A stretch of DNA of 64,000 nt from assembly GCA_002917075.1 (NCBI GenBank), contig NTMA01000070.1, positions 146,594 to 210,593 on the forward strand. Direction: 5' to 3'. Each line of letters begins with the position of its first letter. Positions within the stretch are counted from its first letter, which is position 1. Of this stretch, positions 23,617 through 34,392 are shown in pieces. A program made the position numbers and the translations under genes. The stretch comes from Hawksworthiomyces lignivorus. Its lineage: Eukaryota > Ascomycota > Sordariomycetes > Ophiostomatales > Ophiostomataceae. The notes beneath the pieces are model-generated. The model was not told where the DNA came from and ran no database searches. It was given only the letters and a program-made list of their open reading frames with translations.

Positions 23617-24672
23617 ATGGCGCGTCGCAAGGAGCTTTCGCCTCAAATGCGCTCACGAATATGTGAGTTTTCGGCCTTGGGATATAGCCATGCTCGAATT
23701 CATAGAATTCACCCCGAAATCCCACTTGGTACGATTAAGACGACTATACGGTGTGAATTCTTTCGAGTTAATAACGAGACAAGACCACGGTCTGGAACAC
23801 CGCGAAAGTTGACCGAAGAACAACGAGATCAAATCTACGATATAGTTATATATGTGAATCCTCATATTTCTTACCGAGATCTTTTAGATTTAGTAAATAA
23901 TGTTATTAAAGAACGAACATTTTATATTCTTTTCAAAGAACTTGGTAAACGAAAATGACGTTAGTTAAAAAGACTATAATTGTTTATAGAATATATTGTT
24001 GTTCGACTTAATTGGACTCAATAATATAAATATTTTACAAAAGATTAATGAAAAAAGGTTAAATAAACTAATAAATATATTATTAAAAGAAATATCGAAG
24101 TACAACCAATTTGGACATTTACTCGACCATCACAATAATTTACAAAACACGACGTTCAAAAAGTAAAAAGTATTAAAAGAAAAATAAAAAAAATACTTTA
24201 AACAAGTTTTGGTTACAATACATAAACCGGTTTGGTTCCTCTCGATGGTAATTCTACAATTGTAAGAGAAGAAGTTTTCGTATAAGTTATTCATTGTTTA
24301 TATAAATCTTTTTTATCAGATTTTGTTGAAACTGATGATATTTTCATATACGACAACGTACTAATACATTTAACTCGAGTAGTTATAGAATTACTTAAGA
24401 GACTTAAAATACAAACGATGGTTTGGCCGTCTTATTTACCTGATTTAAATCCCATCGAAAACATATGAACTCTTATGAAAACAAAGATTTACCGACGTTA
24501 TTCAGAACTTGAACACATAGCTGATACAAATGATACTTTACGACGTCTAATACAGACGACACAAGAGGTCTGACGGGAGATGGATCAAGAGATTTTGAAC
24601 AAATTAGCTAGTACTATGCCTCATCGCGTACAGGCAGTGATTAAGGCGCAGGGTTGGTATACAAAGTATTAA
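23617..24672 (+). pseudogene. Tc1/mariner transposase, RIP-type inactivated
   Basis: Reading starts at ATG 23617 with MARRKELSPQMRSRICEF, the helix-turn-helix DNA-binding part, which stays open to a stop at 23956-23958. The same frame continues to TAA at 24670-24672 with no net insertion or deletion. Recognisable pieces are PIWTFTRPS (about 24106), a YDN in place of the usual HDN (about 24352) and PDLNPIEN (about 24440), ending MPHRVQAVIKAQGWYTKY. In-frame TGA replaces conserved Trp at 24466-24468 and 24571-24573. The first catalytic Asp (usually WSDE) appears as Asn at 24070-24072. All these are C-to-T or G-to-A changes, as expected from repeat-induced point mutation. The element cannot make its own transposase. 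Confidence 0.9.
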
Positions 24673-24704
24673 TGTACCAGTAGGGCGTTGGTTGACATGG
24701 TTAC

Positions 24705-24750
24705 CGAATTTGATACTTTGAAATAGATTCAGACTAATTGCGACCCACTG
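24705..24750 (-). repeat. Right terminal inverted repeat of the mariner element
   Basis: This is the reverse complement of the left terminal repeat with two differences, one of them a G-to-A transition. It is followed directly by TA. Confidence 0.93.
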
Positions 24751-24752
24751 TA

Positions 24753-25195
24753 ATATATTTAGCTGATCAATACAATTAAACGTACGAAAAGGACACAAGC
24801 AAGCGTTGAGCTTCAGTCTTTGCAGTATATCACTCACTGAACTTCAGGTGCATGGCTGGGGGGGTTTTTTTTAACTTTTTTTATGTAAAAATTGTCCTAT
24901 TAAGTCCATCCAGAAAAAAAAATACGAACCAGTCATATGTACCTCCATTCGGAAGCTCAGGGGAAGAAGGGAAGTAAAAATAGGATAAGGGAACACAACA
25001 AAAGAAGAGTCTAAGTCTTTTCTCCCCAGACCAAAAACCTATCCCACGAGGGTTTAACACGAGAAAAAAATGGATCTTTTTCCTGGTTCATGAAAAAAAA
25101 ATAATCGTACGAATTGACAACACAAAAGAAAACGGCAAAACTCCAGAAAAAAAAGTACAATCTTCACCCTTTCAGGGGTAGATTATACTTCCTCT
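24753..25195. other. 3' flank of the cupredoxin-like gene
   Basis: About 440 bases between the transposon and the stop of the cupredoxin-like gene. It is rich in A runs and probably includes that gene's 3' UTR. No gene was seen. Confidence 0.55.
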
Positions 25196-26424
25196 TTAGA
25201 ATTTGACGGCCACGGCATTCGAAGGCAGAGCACCTGGCACACCACCAAATGCACCAAGACCTTGAGCCTGGACAGCAGGGAAGGAACCAGCAGCGCACTG
25301 GACGGCGCAAGAGCATGAGCCATCACCGTTCAGGGTACCACTGCCAGTGACAACGCCAGTACCACCTGAGGAGCTGACAGAGCTCGAAGAACCAGTACCC
25401 AGAGGTGCCAGGGCAGTGTTGGTCTCAGTGCTACCGGTGCCACCCAGAGTAGCCGTCAACGAGCTGTCGCCTGAGCTGGCAGTCGTAGTGCTGCCAGTGC
25501 TGCCAGTGCCCGAGCCAGCAGCCGCACCACCCCCGTTGCCAGTGATGGCGCTGCCGGTGCCGGTGCCGTTCTGAGCAATGGCCATCTCCTGGAACATGGC
25601 CTGGGTCTTGGCAGCGGTAGGGTTGATAGAGAAAGTCATACCCTTGCCACAGTGGCCGGCCTGGCGGCAGTAGAACCCTAGTGACTGTTAGTCTACAATT
25701 CTTCTGTGGCAAGAGGAAATGAAGCTGAGGACTTACACAGAGGAGTGGCAACCATGACCTGCAGAGCGACCTGCGGGGGAGGGTTGACGCTGTTGTTGGC
25801 ATTGGGCTGGAAGCCAGAGTCCATACCGCCGGCCAGGAGCTCGCAGGGCGTGGCGAAGGCGGACTGGGTGACGGTGTGGTTCTGGCTCAGGAAGGTGAAG
25901 ATGACCATATCGCCCACGTTAGCCGTGATGCTGCTGGGCTCGTATTGCAGACCCTTGGGACCACCGACGGTGACGGTGTGAGTGGCACCAGCGGCGCCCG
26001 CCACAGCTGATGCACCCACAGCCGTAGTACCTGTGCCTGCACCGACGACCGCTGCTGCGGTAGTCTGGAGGGGAGGGGCGCCCACAGCTGCGGCACCACC
26101 GTTGGCGGTAACTGTTTGGGTGACGGTCTGGACAGCGTTGATGGTAGTGGTCGGGACTCCGCCACCACCGTTGACCCAGATAACGACGATTTCGTTCAGA
26201 GAACCCAGGATCAGGCCGGCCTCCGAAAGGAGAGCCTCATCTGCAGCCACGACGTTCGTGCTGCTACCGACAAGGCCGCCAACACCACCGAGGACGTCAC
26301 GAGATGGGTGCGCCTCCTTCATGTGGGCATTGTTAGGATCGCGGCGGACGGGGTACACGTTGTGAACGGCCTTGGCGAGTGCCACAGGGGCGAGGCCCAT
26401 GCTTAACGCTACAGAGAACTTCAT
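25196..26424 (-). CDS. Secreted cupredoxin-fold (extracellular serine-rich-like) protein
   Basis: Exons are 26424-25737 and 25677-25196 (389 residues). A signal peptide covers about 1-18. Residues about 95-150 are Thr/Ala/Gly-rich. A cupredoxin domain follows at about 150-245 and carries all four type-1 copper ligands: His183 (QNHT), Cys233 and His238 (WFYCRQAGHC), and Met243. The intron lies just before the ligand loop (T|GG restores Trp230). The C-terminal third is Gly/Ser/Thr-rich, like a cell-wall linker, but lacks a clear GPI hydrophobic tail. Fungal relatives are abundant, secreted and poorly characterised; copper binding is inferred from the ligands. The 5' flank is strongly pyrimidine-rich on the coding strand, which would suit high expression. 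Confidence 0.87.
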
Positions 26425-27615
26425 TGTGTTGTTCGAGGAGGTTCGTGGAGTGGTGAAAATAAAGCGAGAGAAAAAGACTAGCTTTGACGAAAATAAGACT
26501 CTTGATTTGAAGACAAACTTAATTCCTCTAGGGACCGAAATGAAAGTATTTCCTGGATGGCGAGAGCCTGCTCGTGAGGACGAGAAAAGAAAAAGATAAA
26601 TGAAAAGAAATGAACGAACGTCTTTTCCGTTTGACGAAAATTATAAAAGACGAGAACAGGTATGAAGAAGAAAAGAGAAGAAGAAGAAAGAAACAAAAGA
26701 AGAGAAAGGGAAAATAAAAAGGAAAAGAAGACAGATGGAGGGCGATGGGGAGTACATAAACAGAAAGTCTTGGCTCGCATTGTGCTGTAAGCGGGAGACG
26801 TCTTTTCTGCTAGGAGAGACAGAAGACTTGGCTTGAAAGAGGAGACGATCCCACGGCCGGGGTCATCGCACGCCGAACTTGGCATTTTTTTGCTGCGTCT
26901 GTCTGTGAGATGAAAGTATGGGTGAAAGTGACGGTCTCCATCATCCCCTTTCTCTCCTCAACCCCTCAGCCCCCGTCAAGGGGGTGTGCGATACGAAGGT
27001 GAAGCCAAGCGTAATAGGAATTTGGAAATAGTGGCCAGCAGAATAGGAGGCAGGCCAGCATAGGTCTCTCCTGGTGCTGTTCTTAGCAACAACTCCTTGT
27101 TGGCAGTTCTCCCATACCCCCCAACATTTCGAAACAGATGAGCGACAATCATCCGTGTAGGACACGCCCATGTTCGGACCCTTACGTCTCCGAACTAATA
27201 GACGTTATTGTTCCCAGGAGGCTCTGCAGAGGCGTGGTTTTACTTGAAATAGAAAGGGCAAAAAGCAGTACTAGCTACAAGGGTGCAGCCGAAAGGGTCC
27301 AAACACTGAGAGTTTGTTTTTAGGGTGGGTGTTCTGCTGTAAGGTTGCCCAATGGGGGCCTCTCGGCAAAGGAGAAAGCCAAAAGAGTGCTAGTAACCTC
27401 GTCGCTTAGGCAAAGCCAGATAAGCACAATATACAAAATGTGAGAAAACGCTAACAGCTTTAGTGTACAACATCTCGACGTCTGATGTGTACGAAGGACA
27501 TGGCTGGGGTTGTGTGTGGCAGATCTGTCTCGGATCGTGTTTTGGCATGCCACTAACAAGACAGGGGTGTGGGCTACTGTGAGACCGCTTGGGCCTCGGC
27601 CTTCGTCTCTGGCCT

Positions 27616-27652
27616 TTTTTTTTTCTTTTTCTTTTTTTTTTTTTTTTTCTTT
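27616..27652 (+). repeat. Interrupted poly-T tract
   Basis: About 37 bases are almost all T with single C interruptions. This is a simple-sequence tract in an intergenic region. Confidence 0.85.
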
Positions 27653-27861
27653 TTGACAGCTAAATATTATACACATACCGCCTAGCAGCAATACAATACT
27701 AAGTAGGTATACTCATTGGAAAGGCGACTCGTGCCTGTTGCTTGTCGCCATTTATGGGCATCATAGGCCGGTTATGGAGAAGATGGAAAGAGGAGGAAAA
27801 AGAGGGAATAAAGAAAGGAGGTAAATAAAAGGTGTCGTCAAGTGATCTCAGAGGAGAATGC

Positions 27862-27882
27862 TTTTTTTTTTTTTTTTTTTTT
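27862..27882 (+). repeat. Poly-T run
   Basis: About 21 consecutive T in the intergenic region upstream of the cupredoxin-like gene. Confidence 0.9.
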
Positions 27883-29316
27883 CATTTCTCATTTCTCTCA
27901 ATTCAAATTTTTTTGGGGCAAGCAATGCGACGGTGCCATTCGTTAAGATTCTGGTGAGGCAAAGACAAGAAAGAAGAGGATGCAATTGCAGGGATGTTTT
28001 TGTCAACCTCAAGTCTCTTTCCAGATCAGGGAGTTTGCTCCCTGATAGTGGACTCGGGCTAATTGTGTTCGGTTCTACAGAGCATATTCACGGCGTATTA
28101 GTGACCCAGACATGCGCTAAGACCTCCAAGACAACCCCAGTAGCCTCCTTCTAATTACGGCTCCTCCCTCTGCCCCCATAAAAGCTAAAATTGAAGGTTT
28201 ATGCTCTTCTACGCACGCTATTACACGTCCAGTAGATGCTTCTAGTACCAAGCCACTGTACTCGTACTCCGCGTATCTAGAATGTAAAATGCCTCTGCAC
28301 ATTACAATGCTCGCGGTGAACACATTTGGTTCTCAACCCTAGCTAGCTTAATTTAGCACGCACCCTTTGCCCTTATTCAGGGGCCTTTTATTGCTCTGCG
28401 AGTGTTCTGAACCTCGCCTGGCAAAAGCGGAGAGCTCTTGCACATGTAGATGTGTGAGAATGGCGACAATCGCACAGATAACCAGAGGTCTGGCTTTGCG
28501 CATCTTGATGAGCGCAACAGCTTTCGAAAAGCATTCAAAACTTCCCCTCTAAAACCGGCCTGCGAGCCACCTGAGTGAGAGATCAAATCGTAATGCAAAC
28601 CAGCTCTAGTAAGTACGCCGCGTAAGACATTAAGCAATGGGACGTAGTCGTACAGCAGTAGAGCAATGATAGGAAGAGGTGTAGGCTGCCACAACGGATA
28701 AAGTTTTTTTGGAAATGCCCCGCCAGCTTGACACAAAGAGACACGACTAGCAAGACAAGACAGAGACATGCAAAACGGTCCGGGCGAACGCAGAGCCGCC
28801 GGCTATTCCGCCTCCTGGAAACAACGCGTGTGTCAGAACCTTTTGTGTCCAGCAGGGATCTCGAGCTAGTCCAGTATGTATGTACGGCATTGGCAGCAGA
28901 CGGCCTTCCTCTTCAGTACAATTTTTATTCCGTCCTTCCTAGCCACTGCCTCTCATTTTGACTTGCTTTCCAGCATTTCCTTGTTAAGCCTTGCCGTCGA
29001 TCAGACGAAGTGATCTACTCCATTACCTGCAGAGGAACAGCCACTTTAACAAAACACCCTGTTGAATCTTTCCCACCCACGTACATTGGTGTGGCTGCAG
29101 TCGTCATCCGTTTCTCATTTTCTCCATACTGCGAGTTTAGCAGCTGTCCAATTTGCTTGTTTTTCCCATCCGGAGCTGGAGCTTTGTTCTCTCCGGAATT
29201 GCAGTTGCGTGGGCTGGGATGGCATTTTGTATGCGCAGGAGTACGTGAACTTGAGCGCAGAGCCCGGGGTCGTAGATGCCAAGAATCCGACCAGGGCTCT
29301 CCATTCATCTGGTCAC

Positions 29317-30591
29317 TCATTCATCGGCATGCATGTCTTCGTCTTTTTCGTCTTCTAGCCCTTGCTCCTGTTGGCTTTGCTGAAGAGCTGCCTGTTGGCC
29401 CTCGTAGAGCCCTGTATAGTATCCAGCATAGTACCACGACATGAGCAGCTTTTTCAAGTTGTCATCGGCTGGCGATGTTAGCGAATGAAGGAAGCCGAAC
29501 GACAGAGGGAGGGTAAAGGCTAGTAGAAGATCACGACATACTACTTCCCAAGACAGTCTGTGGGGAGATGAGGCCGGGAGCAGAAGGCTGGTTCTAAATG
29601 ACAAAGGGACAGCAAAAAGCCAAGTCTGTTAGTACATGTGCAATTCATGCAGAAAGCACCAAGGAATGCTTCTTTTCCCAATGTCTCCTCAGTCCGGATC
29701 GACGAGGGGATTTTCATCCGCACATTTCCGACCCGTTCTTTGCAGGGCAGAAGGTGAAGAGGACACACATTGTGCATATCGAGAAGAGGGGACGAGAGAT
29801 TAGGGGCAAGAATTCACCATATCGAATGCAGCAGGAGGAATGACTCTCTCTGCTGTCTCCGCTTCCGCCTCAATTCTCTCTGATGCCCCAGCCTGTTTCT
29901 CTAAAGAAGACGGAGCAGCGGTGGCAGCAGGAAACGCCCCCGCTGTTTGGCTAGCCACTCTTTCCTCTGCTGTTGTCCGATCGCGTTCTTGTGTTTCACC
30001 GGTACCACCGTGCCCGTGCCCACCGAAACCGATGGAGTGGTCACTCTTCGTACTCCTTCCACCACCGGTAGCAACGCTGTCGCCACTCAGTGCGTGGCTC
30101 CCCTTTTCTTCTTCTTCGTCAGCTATGCTGTGTGTTGTTTCAGGCTTGGCATTCTGACTCGTTTCTTGTCTGTACAGAATTTCACCAAATGTTTGGCGTT
30201 TTGTTTCGCCAAGGCGCAGAGGAAAATTTCGTCAGCCACACACAGATTCTCAAACAGACCAGGGAAACAACATGAAACGACCCATTCTCAAGGCCTCCTC
30301 TTTCTCCTCCTGATCTTGAGATTCATTTTTTTTTCCCATTCACAGATGCTAGCAATGTCAGTAACTCACCCTATTTTGAGCACGTCTGGAAGCGCTGGCA
30401 GATCGTCAGTTGTGCCTCCACGCGCCCGGACGCTATGAAAGATCTGAAGAGTCTGTCAACAGCAGGGCTCCATACCGAACAGATGAAAGAGAGGAATGAG
30501 AAGTGCCTGCCTTGTAGTCGCCCACGACTTGTTCCCACGATTGAGCAATAACTGTGGTGTCATCCCATGCGGTGCCATATTCTGCTGCCAT
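29317..30591 (-). CDS. smn1: Survival motor neuron (SMN) homologue
   Basis: Exons in reading order are 30591-30511, 30443-30370, 30169-29818, 29593-29542 and 29468-29317 (236 residues, total divisible by three). SMN assembles Sm rings on spliceosomal snRNAs. The N-terminus (WDDTTVIAQSWEQVVGDYK, then IFHSVRARGG) matches the Gemin2-binding region. The C-terminus LLMSWYYAGYYTGLYEG (about 194-210) is the YG-box oligomerisation helix, followed by a Gln- and acid-rich tail. The linker is charged and Gly/His-rich with no Tudor domain seen, as in fission yeast Smn1. Intron 1 begins GC rather than GT; no GT donor keeps both frame and homology. Intron 2 (200 nt) and intron 3 (224 nt) were placed from frame and are less certain. 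The gene is divergent from the FGGY kinase. Confidence 0.85.
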
Positions 30592-31520
30592 GACGGCTGC
30601 CTTGGTTTTGTGATTTCTTATTTTGTCGTTTTGTCTTTTATGAGAGTGCATGGATACTCTTTGCTTATGTGAGTGAGAATGGCAGCAAATGAAAAGTTGG
30701 TCGCTGAGAGAGCTTTCCGCCAAGTGAAATTTCCATTGGTCTGTCACTGTGGCTAGTTAACTCCAAGCTTAGGCTACCCGCCTATTTTCCCACTATGCGA
30801 AATAGCTGCAGGCACCTCTCTGGGGCAATCATCTCTTATCTTAATGGGCATCGCAAAACTTGGATCGAATCAAAATTTGGCTCGAACATAACTGATCTAT
30901 AGCACTCTCTCTCTCTCTTTTTATTTATTTATTTTTTTATTTCCACAATTAACAATTGTAGAGATGTATCATGCAAGCCGATTTTGCCTCAAGCCTGGTA
31001 CTCTCACGCCATACTCAGCTGGGAGAAAATCGGCGAAAATCTTTTGAGAATTTTTACTTAGCTTCTGTAAGCTGCGCAGTGTTTTATTTATTTAATTATT
31101 TTCTACAATATCACTCACTCGTGAACGGTCTAGAACCACGATGATACGGTGAATCCGCCCCAGTCTTCGGTGCGGCAAAATCCCGCCCTCGCTGGCTTCG
31201 TTCCAGACGTTTTGGTTCTGTGTATTACTCTACTGCCCACTAATCGCGGGGCATTCGGAGGGGAGGACTTTCTCTATCCAGTAGCCCCGCATGATCGATA
31301 TCGGCGACCAGGTGACGATGGATGAAGGGGAGGCAAATTTGGCCTTGGGGGAGAGCTATATCACTGTCGTGTTCACTTGGCGTTGGCTCGCCCGTAAACC
31401 GGATTCTGGGGGATTTCCTCTTCCCCTGAATTCTTATTGCCTAGCTGACTTGCGTGGGCGTAAATTGAAAGATTTTCATAAACACTGTAAATATTCTGTG
31501 CATTGTGCCCATTAGAGAAC
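30592..31520. promoter_or_regulatory. Shared divergent promoter region (smn1 / FGGY kinase)
   Basis: The 929 bases between two divergent start codons must hold both promoters. It includes a CT repeat running into AT-rich sequence (about 30904-30945). A 75-codon ATG frame at 31291-31515 ends five bases before the kinase ATG and could act as an upstream ORF. No specific binding site was identified. Confidence 0.45.
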
Positions 31521-33610
31521 ATGAGTGCGAAAGAGGTGACATTTCTCCCGGCTGACGCGTTCTTGACATGATGTTAGAAACATGGCTTCACTTACTTACA
31601 CCCTTAGGGCGACTACTTCATCGGCGTGGACGTCGGCACCGGCTCTGCCCGGGCATGCGTGATTAACGCCAGCGGAGAGATCAAGGGCCTGGCCTCTGAA
31701 GACATCCGGTTATGGAAAGTGTCAAATGGCTACGAGGAAACACACTATGTGAGCCAGATGTCTGCTGCCAGAGGAGGAGATCTGCCCAGATCTGCCCAGA
31801 GTGTGCTTGAAGCAGAACAGCCCTGCTAATGTGGACCGCTCTTTAGGAGCAATCGACGACGGACATCTGGAAGCACATATGCAATGCGGTCCAGCAAGCC
31901 GTTGCCCAGGCGGGAGGGAGCTCGATTGCGGCTGCCATCCGCGGCATCGGCTTCGACGCCACCTGCTCGCTGGCCGTGTTCAGCCACGACACAGACGAGC
32001 CCATGACGGTGACAAAGTCCCGCCTGGGGGGTGCAGATCCAGAAGACCGCAATGTCATTCTCTGGCTCGACCACCGCGCTCTGCGCGAGACCGACGCTAT
32101 CAACGCCACAGGCCACAACCTACTGCGCTACGTCGGCGGCACCATGAACGTGGAGATGGAGATGCCCAAAGTGCTGTGGCTCAAGAACCACATGCCGGCC
32201 GACGCCTTTGCGCGGTGCAAGTTCTACGATCTGGCTGATGCCCTCACCCACTTGGCCACTGGCTCTGAGACCCGGAGCTTCTGCAGCACCGTGTGCAAGC
32301 AGGGCTATGTGCCTGTCGGCGTAGACGGCAGCGTGAAGGGGTGGCAGGAAGACTTTTACCGGGCCGTGGGCCTGGACGAGCTGGCCGACGACAACTTTAA
32401 GCGCGTCGGCGGCGTCAACGGGGTGGTTAGCCTTTTTTCTTTTTATGCGAATATCAGCAATGGAAAACAAAACGCAGAGGGACGCCTTGGCTAACTTTTT
32501 TCTCTATTTCTCTCCTCAATCCAGAATGGCCAGTACCTCAGCGCTGGCGAACTCATTGGTCCTCTGTCGGCGAAGGCGGCCGAGCAGCTCGGCCTGCCCG
32601 CGGGCATCGCCGTTGGCAGCGGCGTCATCGACGCTTACGCCGGGTGGATCGGCACCGTAGGCGCGCCGGTCGACCTGGCCAGCAAGAGCAGCGAAGGCAG
32701 CACGAGCGCCGAGGCAGTCGCCAGCACGGCAAACGACGTCAGCCTGGCCTTTACGCGGCTGGCGGCGGTCGCGGGCACGTCGACGTGCCACCTGGCCATG
32801 TCGCGCGACGCCGTGTTTGTGGACGGCATCTGGGGCCCGTACCGGGACGTGATCCTGCCGGACTTTTGGATGGCCGAGGGCGGCCAGTCGGCGACGGGCG
32901 AGCTGATCCGCCACGTGGTCGAGACGCACCCCGCGTACGCCGCCGTCAAGGCGAGCCTCGCGGCGGGGGACAACATCTTTGACCACCTGAACGCGCGGCT
33001 GCACGCCATGGCGGCGGAGGCGGGCACGCCGGCCGTGGTGGGCTTCGTGGCCCGCCACCTCTTCTTCTACGGCGACCTGTGGGGCAACCGGTCGCCGCTG
33101 GCCGACCCGCACATGCGCGGCGCCCTCGTCGGCGTGGGCAGCAGCGACTACGAGGGCACGGACGGGCTGGCGCGGCTCTACTACGCGGCGCTCGAGTTCA
33201 TCGCGCTGCAGACGCGCCAGATCGTCGACGCCATGAACGGCGCAGGCCACGCCCTGCAGAGCGTGTTCATGTCCGGCAGCCAGTGCCGCAACGACCTGCT
33301 GGTCGGCCTCATCGCGACGGCCTGCGGCCTGCCCGTGGTGATCCCGCGGTACGACAACGCCGCGGTGGTGCACGGCGCCGCCATGCTCGGCGCCAAGGCA
33401 GCCAGCGGGCCCGGCGACGGCAAGACGGAGCCGCTCTGGACAATCATGACGCGCATGACGCGCGCCGGCCGGGTGGTGTACCCATCCCAGAACACGGACG
33501 AGGCCAAGCTGCTGCAGGCCAAGTACGAGGTGCTCCTCGACCAGTTCCGCACGCAGCGCGCCTACCGAAGCAAGGTGGACGAAGCTGTCAAAGGCCTGAA
33601 GAAGGAATAA
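31521..33610 (+). CDS. FGGY-family carbohydrate kinase (D-ribulokinase-like, YDR109C group)
   Basis: Exons are 31521-31535, 31608-31748, 31847-32422 and 32525-33610 (605 residues). FGGY kinases phosphorylate sugars with ATP. The N-terminal phosphate-binding strand is GVDVGTGSARA (11-21). EQSTTDIW follows directly across the intron 2 junction. LWLDHRA lies mid-domain. GSGVIDAYAGW contains the likely catalytic Asp280. The C-terminal lobe has GSQCRNDLLVGLIATACGLP. The whole resembles the eukaryotic YDR109C/FGGY branch, reported to act on D-ribulose; the substrate here is inferred. The first exon codes only MSAKE; an alternative start using the upstream frame at 31291 cannot be excluded. Exon 4 is visibly GC-richer than the surroundings. 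Intron 2 holds a 10-bp tandem duplication. Confidence 0.9.
31779..31800 (+). repeat. Tandem duplication of a 10-bp unit in an intron
   Basis: The unit GATCTGCCCA occurs twice in a row within intron 2 of the FGGY kinase gene. It is a short local duplication with no effect on coding. Confidence 0.85.
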
Positions 33611-34392
33611 TAAGGGCAGCAGAGAGATGCCAAAAGATAAAATCGGTTGTGTAAATACAACACTAATAGCCAGCCCAGGAACGGTAAAACTTAATAATAC
33701 AAGCGTGCATTCGAAGAAAGGCCCATCTGCAGTGAATGGTAACGGGAAAGGGAGAGAATTGACAAAAAGACTACAGCAGCCTTCAACATATGGTGTAGCT
33801 ATTTATATGGGCTTAAGTATGCTACCCAGTAGTTATCAGTTAATGAGTTCGAAGACAGCTTAAGCCTATGCCCCACTAGACAGTGCTCTGTGAAGCATTA
33901 ACAAAGATTTTCTTAGTTGAGCATTTCTGATTGGCTAGCCTCCCTGTTTGGCTGGTGCTGCGCGAAAGACGCTTGGGCCAACCAAAACCGCTCTTTGGAC
34001 CAGGCAAACAACACCGGCCACAGGTAGCTCTGCTTTGGTTCTGAGGCTAAAAAATTGTAGAATCCCAACGACGCGATCCAAAAGCAAAAGACACGAGAAC
34101 GCACCCCTCTCAAAGACACGAACGGAGTCGAGCAAGCCATTCTCACCATTGTCTCCTCCTCCAGCCAGTTGGCGCCTCCTGGCAAGATACCCTTGTCCTG
34201 CGCTAAAAGAGAGGGCCGAGTTCAAACAGCTATCGAGACCTGCGGGAAGGAGCAAGCCAAGCGTCAGGGAAGTCACAACAGGGAACAGCACTAAACGACG
34301 GCAGGAACAGCCCTTCAGCGTCGCTGCTGGTTAATTTACCCTCTTTTGTTTTGTTGCATTCTTTCTTTTTCTGCTACTTCTTCAGCTTCACA
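33611..34392. promoter_or_regulatory. Intergenic region and promoter of NIC96
   Basis: About 780 bases between the kinase stop and the NIC96 start, both on +. It should hold the kinase 3' UTR and the NIC96 promoter. A short T/C-rich stretch (34338-34390) directly precedes the NIC96 ATG. No further gene was recognised. Confidence 0.5.

Larger units (their letters stand above)
23479..24750 (+). mobile_element. Tc1/mariner DNA transposon, complete but inactivated
   Basis: The 1272-bp element is bounded by 46-bp terminal inverted repeats at 23479-23524 and 24705-24750. They start CAGTGGTTCGCA (left) and CAGTGGGTCGCA (right, read inward) and differ at only two positions. TA dinucleotides flank it at 23477-23478 and 24751-24752, as expected for the TA target site of this superfamily. 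The interior is strikingly AT-rich compared with flanking genes. It carries one transposase frame, now broken by many stops. Long, nearly identical ends suggest a fairly recent insertion followed by mutation. Confidence 0.93.
26425..29316. other. Intergenic region upstream of the cupredoxin-like gene
   Basis: About 2.9 kb with no recognised gene. The + strand at 26640-26740 is almost pure purine, i.e. a pyrimidine tract upstream of the cupredoxin-like start. Two long T runs occur at about 27616-27652 and 27862-27882. A 130-codon ATG-initiated frame on the - strand (28377-28769) has no motif. Confidence 0.5.

Noticed and set aside
28377..28769. 130-codon ATG frame on the - strand
   Set aside because: No motif, isolated in a long noncoding stretch, and expected by chance in a window of this size.
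32516..33373. 285-codon frame on the - strand
   Set aside because: Antisense shadow of GC-rich exon 4 of the FGGY kinase; its Arg/His/Val-rich composition is not protein-like.
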